DNA of 64,000 nucleotides from NCBI GenBank assembly GCA_930367205.1, contig CAKNEZ010000018.1, positions 178,501 to 242,500 of the forward strand, read 5' to 3'. The notes below the pieces were generated by a model. It did not search any database and was not told the origin of the DNA. It saw only the letters and a program-made list of their open reading frames with translations. Positions 52,574 through 62,340 of the stretch are shown piece after piece. The translations under genes were made by a program, and so were the position numbers. Origin of the DNA: Acanthosoma haemorrhoidale (taxonomy: Eukaryota > Arthropoda > Insecta > Hemiptera > Acanthosomatidae). Each line of letters opens with the position of its first letter. Position 1 is the stretch's first letter.

Positions 52574-54119
52574 TAAATTTATTTATTATTATTGCTTAAG
52601 CGAGTGTGAAATTGTTGATTCCGCTAGTGTGAACAAATATTATGTTAAAAATTATTGAATTAATTTGTTATTTCTACTATTTCAAGGCAAGCTTGCTCAT
52701 AGATATTAATTCGTTTCCAGTTAAAATTTTGTTTAACTTTGCTATTTATTTTGAATATATATCAATTGTTAAGATTACATGTTTATTCTTTTATAATAAT
52801 TCTTAAATACCCAGTTGCAATTTTGAGCCACATATTTTCTACGCTAGTAAGGAGGAAAGGTTCTACTGAACCTCTCAGGCTGCGTAAACAACTATATACA
52901 TTCAAAGTAAAGGTTGAATGAACATAACCACGCATGTCAACGACGTTTGATGTGGATAAGGAGGATTTTTGGATAGGGTAGGATAAAAGTTCAAAGTCCC
53001 AGGCTCCAGGACTCCGAAGGAGGAACGAAACGAAGGAGGAGGTAGTTTTGGATTTGGGAGTTTATTATGGGAGTATTCCAGGATTTCAACTGGGCTCAGA
53101 AATATGAGAACGGTGGACTTTTTGGTTGTCAGAAACCGCAGCACACCCTCCAGAGTTAGTGGTTCTTCCCCCCTCCCTGTTGGTGCTTAGCCTTGAATAC
53201 ATGCAAAATGGAATTTTGAATAAGAAATAGATTTGCTATGCAACATTTCTGCGATAGTGAGTGACACAAATAATGTGCTCATCGGTTGTGGCTTTTAGAA
53301 AACCCTGGGTGCTAAAAGGGACGAAGTGATTGGCAAAGAATAATAGACAGGCTTGGCCAGTCCAATCAGGATGGTTTGCTGGGTAAGTCTGACCCGGGAG
53401 TCTAAGGAATCTGTCAGTAGTTCCGTTTTAGTATTAAATGCATAATAATGTAGTAATTTTCCAAGTCAAATAGTTGCTTTTATGTTGCTAAAATATTTAC
53501 GAGATAATATTAGATGTAAGGGAGTAAATGAGATTAATATATTCAGAGAGGCTGAAGACTCTGTAATTACCATAACCTCTCCAGCTGGAGGTAATGCTGT
53601 AACAGCCTATTATAATAAAACGTAATTATAAACAAAGTGGATCGATTTACAACGCACATTATATTACAATATATTAATTTATGTGGAGGTAGAGTGCAAC
53701 AACTATCCCAGTGGCCTAGAGACAGATTACACACTAACCTGAATAACTAGATTCACCTCTCGCCTTGTCGGCGAGTATTACGATAATTTATTGTGGGGCA
53801 TTGCTAATAATTATAATACATATGATGTAATATAGTATTTTAGTTTTAATGTTTATCGGTGAACGTGAAAAAACACACGCCCGAGATCCGAACCCGGGTT
53901 ATTTTCTGTATGTGAAAATTGTTACCTCTGGAATAAATTATAAGTAGATATGTATTGCTACTTATGGTAAAACATGAAATATGAAATGAATACATGGTAG
54001 ACAACTTCAGCATTGAAGAGCCTAATTTAAAACAAAGAAATCATCAAAACCTGCAGGTAAACCTTTATCCAGTTTCAGGTATACTCTGTCTTATCAATTG
54101 TGGTTTAAATATAACCACT
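52574..54119. other. No recognisable gene
   Basis: AT-rich. An 80-codon minus frame at 52902-53144 has no motif. A tRNA B-box-like GGGTTCGGATC (minus, ~53890-53900) stands alone without an A box. Confidence 0.4.
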
Positions 54120-54325
54120 ATTGGCAACTAAAGCCTACCCACATCCACCCAACTGACTGAAGTGATTTTTCAAAGACCAGATAGGTAGTAGAAATAATAT
54201 TAAATTGAAGTATCACAGGTATAAAAATATCTATATTAATTATTATTTAAGAAAACCATAAAACCTATGGTCTGATAAACTGGACAGTGACCCAATTCAA
54301 ATCTAAACCATAATTATACATACTT
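54120..54325 (+). repeat. Inverted block X, left copy
   Basis: Diverged inverted match to 55005-55245. Landmarks 'ggtctgataaactgg', 'gtgacccaattc' and 'atctatattaattatt' appear complemented there. Non-coding. Confidence 0.7.
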
Positions 54326-54461
54326 AATCCTTCGGTTTATAGAACTGTCACAAGGTAGGGGTATGATTTCATAATCAATTGTAAAGATAGAAGAACGTTT
54401 TGTGAGAAGTAATATATGAGGAGTTGTGATGATTCTGAAAGCAGAAATCTGAAAATAAAGA

Positions 54462-54725
54462 GGGTTCTATAACAGCCTGAATGAAAGTATGGGTTTTTTT
54501 TTTGTGCGTTTTTTATGCGCTGGTTCATTCGATGGAGTATACGACTATTTCAGATGATAAACACATCAAACTGGTGGATATCAGTAAGACAAATTTTTGA
54601 TTAATGTACTATAATGTAATATGGGTATTCAAAATTCAAATTCAAATAAATTAATTTAAATATTTATTCTGGGGGCTAATAGGCTATGAATATAGTACAC
54701 AACAAACCAACAACTTCTTATGAAT
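54462..54725 (+). repeat. Inverted block Y, left copy
   Basis: Diverged inverted match to 55300-55563. Landmarks 'cgttttttatgcgctggttc', 'cattcaaaattcaaattcaa' and 'tttattctgggggctaat'. Non-coding. Confidence 0.7.
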
Positions 54726-55004
54726 ACAATCTTCATTGGAGCTGATTAAATTTAGGTTTTACAATTGTAATTAAAGGAAAATTGTATTTATCATATCAAA
54801 TTAATGTCTTTCTAGATGTGGAATTATGAAAAAAGGAGAAGAATACTGATTTGAAGGAACAGTTGAATAACTGGAACAATCATTAGTCAAGAAGAAAAAT
54901 TAATACACAGAGAAAACGTGAAAGAAAAACCTAAATAGTCAAAAATAAATTATCATACATATTGAAATATAGTTATATAAACGAATTGAAGGGATATGTA
55001 TGCA

Positions 55005-55245
55005 TATGTATGGTTTAGATGAGAATTGGGTCACTACCCAGTTTATCAGACCGGAAACCTACGGAAACATGGTTTTCTTAAACAATAATTAATATAGATA
55101 TTTTTCACCTGTATTAATTTATTTCATTACATTTCTTCTACCTCTCTCTGGTTTCTGAAAATCACTTGAGTTCATGCTTGGAACGCCGGTTGAGGGTAGG
55201 CTTAGTATGCATGTAACGCGCAGTTGCCGACAGTGCTTTTATTTA
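55005..55245 (-). repeat. Inverted block X, right copy
   Basis: Reverse-complement counterpart of 54120-54325. It precedes the right copy of Y, so the order is X-Y-X'-Y' rather than the X-Y-Y'-X' of a single palindrome. Confidence 0.7.
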
Positions 55246-55299
55246 AACTACAGTTAATTATATAAATAATTAATTAATAAAAAATTAAATTTAAGTTAG

Positions 55300-55563
55300 A
55301 AGTTTATTGTTGGTTCGTTATATACTAGATTCGTGGGATATTAGCCCCCAGAATAAATATAGGAAATACATTTATTTGAATTTGAATTTTGAATGTCCAT
55401 ATTACATTAATAAAACATTTTCCTTACTGATTTCCAGTTTGATGTGTTTAGCGCCTGAAATAGTCGTATGAACCAGCGCATAAAAAACGCATCAAAAACA
55501 AAAACTATACTTTCATTCCGGTTATTATTGAGAACCTCTTCCCTCATTCATTATTGGTTTCAG
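55300..55563 (-). repeat. Inverted block Y, right copy
   Basis: Reverse-complement counterpart of 54462-54725. It abuts the LINE 3' fragment at 55562. Confidence 0.7.
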
Positions 55564-55697
55564 AATTCCACACCCTATATCCTTCTCATACATCGGGGAC
55601 TCCCCTTAGTGAAAGGCACTCATCAGCCCTAAATAATTTTCCTTTATTTTTCCCACATCCTATATTTCCAGTTGAGAGCTAAGGAAAAAAAAAAAAT
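55562..55697 (+). repeat. LINE 3' UTR fragment (family of the 33-35.5 kb LINE), copy 3
   Basis: 'attccacaccctatatcctt' through 'gttgagagctaagg' and a 13-base poly(A). Slightly shortened relative to the copies at 22495 and 35330. Confidence 0.75.
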
Positions 55698-56317
55698 CTC
55701 ACTTAATAATTAATTATTATAGCCTTATAATTTATTGACACAAGAACAGAAAAAAAAGAAACTTTAACGAAATATATTGAACAAATTCGAATTTGCCGCC
55801 AAGGTATATGGTAGGTATGGTGACTAATAAATATTCCATAGTTTTCTTTGGGACACAAACTGAATTTTTTGTCTAGAATACTTAGGTTGATGGTAGATTG
55901 CGCAAATAGTTTGTTAGCTCTCGATTGACACAATTTTCGTAGTCCATTCATAACACAGTCCAAACATTTCTGTTACTGTACTTAAAAATATATTTTGCCA
56001 ATATACCTAATTAACAGTTGTCATGGTTAAGCCAGTCTGGAGTTAGTACCTTTCCATGGTGTGGTTATGATGGAGTAGAACACTAACAGCAATAAGCTAG
56101 GTTTAAGGAAATCGTGTTTGACCTGATTATTTTGACAAATACATCGTGAATAATTAACCAGGCTATTATGACAACCTTATTTATAGTTGTTTACTCCTAC
56201 TTGAGGTCTAGGCAATTAACCTCTTTCATTGAAGCTATCGCACACATATCGATACGGCATGAGGTCGATAGAGACAGACAGACTTCGATCCGACAAGCAC
56301 ACGCTATGCTGACTGGG
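55698..56317. other. No recognisable feature
   Basis: AT-rich; an 86-codon minus frame at 55703-55963 has no motif. Confidence 0.45.
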
Positions 56318-56373
56318 TCAATGTGGCACATGCCGTATCCGAGGATCAATGTGGCACATGCCATATCCGAGGA
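56318..56373 (+). repeat. 28-bp tandem duplication
   Basis: Two adjacent units of tcaatgtggcacatgccRta followed by tccgagga, differing at one base, plus the start of a third. Confidence 0.9.
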
Positions 56374-56456
56374 TCAATGAAGAAAACCCCCCCCATCATT
56401 CTGCATCCTAAAACCGCGACAGTAACGAGTGGGATACCGACAGACCTGGCAAGTTT

Positions 56457-56700
56457 TATAATGCCAAGAACAAGTAGAAGGGTCCTGAGCAGAACTGTAT
56501 ACCTGCCTTGTGACTTCATGGTTGTTACTGATGGTTCCTGTTATTTTTAAGTAAGAAAACGCACCCCTTCAAGATATCTCTACTTCCCAGAATCCTATCC
56601 TTTTCTTATACGTATATGTCTCAGCTTTAGTCCCAGACCACACTCGTCCCTAGACATTCTACCCAGTATGTAGTAACGTAACTCTTAATATTAGTTCATA
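56457..56700 (+). repeat. Interspersed repeat family A, copy 4
   Basis: Direct-orientation copy with all family landmarks ('cctgttatttttaagtaag', 'acccagtatgtagtaacgta'). Confidence 0.7.
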
Positions 56701-56919
56701 ATATGTTGTCATGATCGAACAAAATAAAAAGTTATTTTCTCCAAATATGAGCCATGAATAATGTGACAGTGATGCTACAATGAAATGCAACGCTAAATGA
56801 CCAGATAGTTTTCCAAATAACAGGCCCTTAAGTACCTATCTACAAATTGTAATTTGTAATTAGTAAACATTTCAGGCGACGAGCTAAGAACAACATAACT
56901 CATTCACGTAACATGGAAT

Positions 56920-57189
56920 TATATATCTGTACCTCGGAGGGATACAACACTATGCCATTTTTTTGTCCAATTGAAAAAAAAACCGTAAAAAAGGTTTTTT
57001 TTCATTTTATAACAACTGCATGATGTAAATAACAATAAATAGAATGTTCTGGTAAAATATTGTTTCAACATCTCAATAAATAGCTGTGCCAATACAAACA
57101 CTTTTTGTTGAAAAAAAGTTTAAAACTCCTCTCCTGTAAAGTTATGAAAATGGACATAGTGTTGTATCCCTCCGAGGTACAGATATATA
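56920..57189. mobile_element. MITE-like element with ~40-bp terminal inverted repeats
   Basis: The left end TATATATCTGTACCTCGGAG through GGATACAACACTATG is repeated inverted at 57145-57189, with one single-base indel in the next bases (gccatttt / gtccatttt). The total is ~270 bp and no ORF is longer than 60 codons, so it is non-autonomous. The TA-rich edges fit TA target sites, but the exact TSD cannot be fixed inside the ATATAT run. Confidence 0.8.
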
Positions 57190-57460
57190 AAGAGGCATTA
57201 TAACTAATTATGCATAAAATGACACTTTATGTTGTCATGACTAAATAAATATAGTTTTCCCCTAATTATATTTATTTAAGTATTTTTTTAATAGCATTTA
57301 TGTATTTTTATTTGCTTGCAAGTCCAGAAGAAGGCAAAATTGGCGATACTTCCAGATCTTTAACAACAAATTAAAGTTTTAAGAGAGTTTTAAGAGAACA
57401 AAGAGAGTTTTAAGACATATTCTTCCCTTCAATACTGCCATATCAATCATGGTTTAGGAC

Positions 57461-57775
57461 TCATTGTAGAGTTTTTCGACCCTTGTAAAAAGGGTAGCAG
57501 ACCCATCCCTCAACAAGCCGTGGTCTGCTGCAACAGAAGCGGACATAGGCAGTTAGACGGCTGATAGTTGAAGTTTCACTTCGAACACCGCTCCCATTGA
57601 CGGAGGACATACTTTGACGAAGAATAAAAGTGACTTGATGAATTGAAAAGTAACTGTTTCGCTTTCTCATATTAAAATGCTTTCTCTGTCTCTTTAAGAG
57701 GCCGCTTGCAAGAGTCTGGAATAATTTCTGTAGACCTGAAGCTATGATAGACTTGTCGTTAGTTTTATAATGCTT
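57461..57775 (+). repeat. Interspersed repeat family B, copy 2
   Basis: Matches 1355-1650 ('gtggtctgctgcaacagaag', 'tctctttaagaggccgcttg'). A 108-codon minus frame over it lacks motifs. Confidence 0.65.
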
Positions 57776-57799
57776 GCTTATATACAATATTTATAATCA

Positions 57800-58065
57800 T
57801 GCTAAGAACAAGTAGAAGGGGCTTGAGCAGAACTGTATACCCACCTCGTGACTTCATGGAAGTCACTGATGGTTCCCTGTTATTTTTTAAGTAAGCAACC
57901 GCACCCCTCCAAGACCTCCCTACTTCTCAGAATCTTATCCTTTTCTTATACATATATGTCTCAGCTTTACCCCCTAGACATTCCACCCAGTATGTAGTAA
58001 CGTAACTCTTAATATTTGTATATACCAGTGTTTTGCTTTTACTTCATAAAAAAGCTTTTCTCTCT
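57800..58065 (+). repeat. Interspersed repeat family A, copy 5
   Basis: Direct-orientation family A copy 25 bp after family B. It ends near 'ttgcttttacttcataaaa', as the first copy does. Confidence 0.7.
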
Positions 58066-58987
58066 TTTTTTTTTTTTAAAACTCTCTTTTACAAAGATTA
58101 TTTAACTGTTGATTAATATTAGTTGACCATAATTTCTCCAATGTTTAAATACTGTATTTAGTTTAAATCAATTATACACTAAATTGTATGTTTGTATACA
58201 TACAAACAATGTGATGAGCTCGAATGAAAAATATGGAGAGAATTCCGGGACTTAGGGAGCAAATCTGAGTCTTCAAATGTTTGTGTCAACTTTTACCTTT
58301 TAGGCTTTAAATATTTTAAATAAAGATTTGAATTTTCGCTTAAATGTACGCCTCCCTAAGCTGGAGAGCCATGGACGCTCAGTAAATAAGTGGGGATAGT
58401 GGGCAGCGTCCATCTCATGGAATTGTGTGTAATCCATGCCACATTTATGTTACAATAGATCCAGGTAATCAGAAGTATTGTATGAATGATTGTTACTTGA
58501 TAAGGAATTTACTAGAGTCTTCGGATCAAGATCAAGATCAAGTAAATTACTTTGTAAAAGTTTGTACACATACAAGGGAACATTGATTTTAGTTCTGAGG
58601 ATTGGAATGATCTGATTTGTATAAAAAAGTAAATTGTCCAAACCGTTTTTTTCTTGGCTCTTACGTCTTGTATGAGGGCAAAAGCTTTCAACACAACAGT
58701 CTACAATTCCAATAAATTTGTATGGCAATATTTGAAATGTTGATTACTTTACGTAATTTACTACTCTATTATATATAATATTAGGATATATATATATATT
58801 TATTAATACATTTAAATAAACCATGACGACTTAAATACCTGATTCCTTTGTTTTTAGAAATGTCCTTGAAATTATTTTTCTACCGCCCTATTTAATGCCT
58901 TCTCAACCTCGAGGGAAAATAATAATACTCTGAATGTTTAAAGTTAACGTAACAGGGCTCACTATGACCCCTAGTAACTGATATATA
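58066..58987. other. No recognisable gene
   Basis: AT-rich; a 92-codon minus frame (58450-58728) has no motif. Short TA-rich runs near 58780-58800. Confidence 0.45.
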
Positions 58988-59768
58988 TTGGCTTGGCAAG
59001 AAAGTAATTTCGGTTTGCACCAGTAGATAGCGTTATGTTTGTTTCCTAATTCTTTTGTCGATGTTAGAATTTTTATTTTCTTTTGAGATTTGGTAGTCGA
59101 TACTTTTAGGTTGCTTTAGAAAGAAATTCAGTGTAATTTTGTTCACAGCTGTCAGTTTTAACATGGAGTGCAAAAATAATCATTTCCGACACATTTCACC
59201 TTTTTATTTTCATAAAGGCAAGAAAGCGGCTGAGGATCAAAAAGAGATATGTAAAATTTATGGCGTTGATTGTTGGAACAGAACGCACATGTCAGAATTG
59301 AATTAAAAAAATTCGTTCTGGAGATTTTTCACTGAAAGATGACCAACGTTCTATTCTACCTTCTGAAGTTGATGATGACAAAATGAAAGCCATAATTGAA
59401 TCGAATCGTCACATAACTGTGCAGGAGATTGAAAAACAGTTAAATGTATCACACACAACAATTGAAAATCATATAAGACGTCTTGGACTTGTTAAGAAGC
59501 TCGATATTTGGGTTTCGCCACGACAATGCGAGGTCTACATAACTTCTTAAATGGTAAAAAAATCAGTAATAACAATGACCTCAAACCGCACTTGGTTGAG
59601 TTTTTTTTGCTGATAACGACCAGAAGTTCTATGAGAACGGGATCATGAAGTTACCAGAATGATGGCAAAAGGTCAACCGAACTGATTGGAAGATATTTGA
59701 CTTTGTGTAGAAATAATTAAGTTTTTTTTCACACTAAAAAAGCGAAATTACTTTCTTGCCAACCTCAG
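58988..59768 (+). mobile_element. mariner element, internally deleted, both terminal repeats present
   Basis: Terminal inverted repeats share GGCAAGAAAGTAATTTCG (58995-59012 and 59743-59760) and are flanked by TA on both sides (58986-58987 and 59769-59770). Inside, the transposase starts at MECKNNHFRHI (~59163). It then shows 'AAEDQKEICKIYGVDC', a frame break, 'DDDKMKAIIESNRHITVQEI' and 'VSHTTIENHIRRLGLVKKLD', the two HTH motifs of a mariner. The DDD catalytic part is absent. 781 bp against the usual ~1.3 kb. Confidence 0.85.
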
Positions 59769-59770
59769 TA

Positions 59771-60639
59771 GTTAATAGAGATGGCACTCTCAGAAGCAGT
59801 GGCGTCTTCTGAAGGTAACTATGCGATCTAACAAGCGAACGGAGGGTGTAGTCCATTACCTGTTACGTGTTGGTTAGAAAGGCGGACTCTCTTGCAGTCT
59901 TATTAACAGCCAGTAATGTCGGCTGATGTAATCTTAGACTTTTCATTTTTTTTCTTCTGAAATAAACATGTAATAAAATATAACTTTCCCTATCCTCTTC
60001 CCTGCATCAATAGAAATTCTATACTTAATGCCCAGACTAAACTATTCATTTTCAATTTGTTGGTAAAAGCCCGTAATAATTTACGCAGGACCTAGTAACA
60101 GCTTAGTTATACTTGCAAATATCTGCTAACTTCAAATAATCTGAAATAAACTTCTGAGAATAATACCGAACAAATTAAGGTCCTGTACAATATTTAACAT
60201 GCACTAAGCATCTAAAGACAACATCATTTATGGATGAATGTAAACATAGGGAGGGTACATTAATTCAAAACATTTCTAACATAGTTACATTACCCAATTT
60301 TGAGACCTTAGGGCCTATTTTTTTTGTATTATGAAGAAATATTCTTTATATTAGCATCTACTGTTTTTGGCTAGGTCTTTTTATTTATATTGTTTCCTAA
60401 ATTAAAATGTCTAATTCAATGTAGATTTTATTCAGGACTTAGACTAGATGCATTGGAAATGAGCACATGATTACTTATATTATGTAAATGTTGGTTTTGA
60501 ATTTTTCCTTTAAACATTTTTCAGGTCAGAGCTAAAACATTGACTAGGTGATGACGGCTCGACGATTTCCGAGCCTGTCAATAAAATTTGTCTACTGCTG
60601 ATAATTACAAAACCATTGCAAACAGTAATAATTAACAAA
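59771..60639. other. No recognisable feature
   Basis: AT-rich, no ORF of note. Confidence 0.45.
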
Positions 60640-60875
60640 TTGTACACTGCGTTGTGGTCTCCATTTGCGGGCCAGTTAGTAAAACAATAAATTTACTATG
60701 CCAATGGTTCGCAGGTGATGTGTTGGGGATGTCAAGGCTGCCTGGGTAAGGAATAAGTTGTTGTTGCTGTTGTTGTTGTTGCATGGTCGGGTACATCACA
60801 GGGTAGGTGCCGTAGGCCTGTTGTTGGGGCATCAGCGCTTGCTCCTGCGGCATCATAGCTTGCTCCTCCATCCTT
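60640..60875 (-). other. Possible host coding exon, Gln/Met/Pro-rich
   Basis: A minus-strand open frame reads MEEQAMMPQEQALMPQQQAY, then 'GTYPVMYPTMQQQQQQQQ' and 'LIPYPGSLDIPN'. It is preceded by an acceptor-like 'TTTATGTATATCCGCAG' ending at 60876. Low-complexity Gln/Pro tails like this are common at the C-termini of RNA-binding and transcription factors. The composition differs sharply from the AT-rich surroundings. No upstream exon is recognisable in the window. The Tc1-type element at 60903 lies just upstream, in what would be the intron. Confidence 0.3.
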
Positions 60876-60902
60876 CTGCGGATATACATAAATATATATA
60901 TA

Positions 60903-61753
60903 AGGTGACCCCAGAATTAACGCGAGATTTGAATTTGGCACCATTTGTGCAGTAAACTGCTGGCAACCCTAAAAAGAAACAATTTGACAGCTGACAGTTC
61001 AGAGTTAGTAAAAATGGAGCGTTACACGATAGAACAACGTGTCTTCATTGTTAAACATTATCCCAAAAAAAATGAAAGTTTGGCTGCCGCAGTTCGAAAA
61101 TTTCATACAAAATATGGTCGGAATAGTGTTTTAACTTCATCAACTGTGAAGAGATTAATTGAAAAATTTAGGGAGACTGGATCAGTTGGAGACACTAAAC
61201 ACACTGGTCGTCTAAAAACAAGCCGTTCAAATGTCAATATCGAAGCAGTACGTGAGAGTGTTGTTGAAAATCCAGGAACATCAATTCGGCGTCGTAGACA
61301 AGATGATATTGATGTGGCCAATATGTGGTTTCAACAAGATGGTGCCACATGCCATACAGCCCATGAAACAATTCAAATACTGCATGAGACATTCCCAGGT
61401 CGTGTACTCTCTCGTTTCGGTGATCAAAATTGGCCCCCCATATCGTGTGATTTAACACCTTTAGATTTCTTTATATGGGGTTATTTGAAGTCAAAGGTGT
61501 ATGTCAACAAGCCCACGTCCACCCGTTATTACAAGAGGAAATTCAACGCTGGATCAACGAAATTCAACCACATTTATGCCAAATGGTCATGGAAAATTTC
61601 GACAAAAGAGTGCGTATGAGCCAGCAAAGTCGTGGAGGCCATTTGCCCGATGTGTTATTCCACAAATAGCCCTATCCTATTTACTTTATAATTCAATAAA
61701 AAAATAACAACAATACTAAAAACTGTGTTTTCTGTTAATTCTAGGACACCCTT
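60903..61753 (+). pseudogene. Tc1/mariner-type transposon, internally deleted with in-frame fusion
   Basis: The ends AGGTGACCCCAGAATTAAC and (inverted) AGGGTGTCCTAGAATTAAC lie inside TA duplications (60901-60902, 61754-61755). The transposase starts at MERYTIEQRVFIVKHYPKKN (61014). It keeps the N-terminal HTH ('SSTVKRLIEKFRETGSVGD') to 'GTSIRRRRQD'. It then jumps in frame to the catalytic-domain end (FQQDGATCHTA, 'RFGDQNWPPISCDLTPLDFF'). A frameshift near 61520 separates 'QRWINEIQPHLCQMVMENF' and 'SRGGHLPDVLFHK'. The first catalytic Asp is deleted. 851 bp in total. Confidence 0.85.
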
Positions 61754-61934
61754 AATACAAAATAACATATCACCCGTAATAAGGCTTAAAGATCCAAGCT
61801 TTGCGGTGAAAATACAGTTTTGAAATAAAAAGTAAATAATAATAAATAGTAAATATATATGCTTTACAAAATCCACTGAAACTAAATATATTCATGCGAA
61901 AATAATTTTTGACCAGAGAACGTCGTAGAGATCT

Positions 61935-62340
61935 GTGTAGAGATCTTCAAACAAATTCCACCCCACACCATTACTGAACCCCACCTCTAAATTGAACTCT
62001 TCCAGTGACATTACACTCGTGTGATGTCTGACTCACTAGGCCTTAGGTTAAGAGAGAAGCTTGGCTCATCTGAAAACAGCACGTTGCTCCATTAGTTTTC
62101 AGTCCACATAAGGTGTTCCCGAGGAAATTTCAACATTTCTGATGATGTCTAGTCAACAATAGCCCTGATCCTAAATTCAGCCCTTATGAAGAAGTTGAGG
62201 AGTCTCAGTAGCAGTTGAAAGCCGATTCCGAAGCGTGTGTAGTTGAATGAACCGGTCATCTCTTGGTTCTGTCACTCGCCGAACAGGTAAACCCAATGGA
62301 AGACCTGTATATTTTTGGCTTCGACCTTTTTTCACTAAAG
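61935..62340 (-). pseudogene. Tc1-like transposase fragment
   Basis: In mixed minus-strand frames: 'TEPRDDRFIQLHTLRNRL' (the Tc1 'DRFI' region), then 'WSNVLFSDEPSFSLNLRP' (first catalytic Asp in FSDE) and 'GSVMVWGGI'. Many stops and shifts. No terminal repeats recognised. A different Tc1 lineage from the neighbouring element. Confidence 0.65.

Noticed and set aside
53877..53910. tRNA-like B box (GGGTTCGGATC on the minus strand)
   Set aside because: No matching A box or cloverleaf at the right distance; probably chance or a very degraded SINE.
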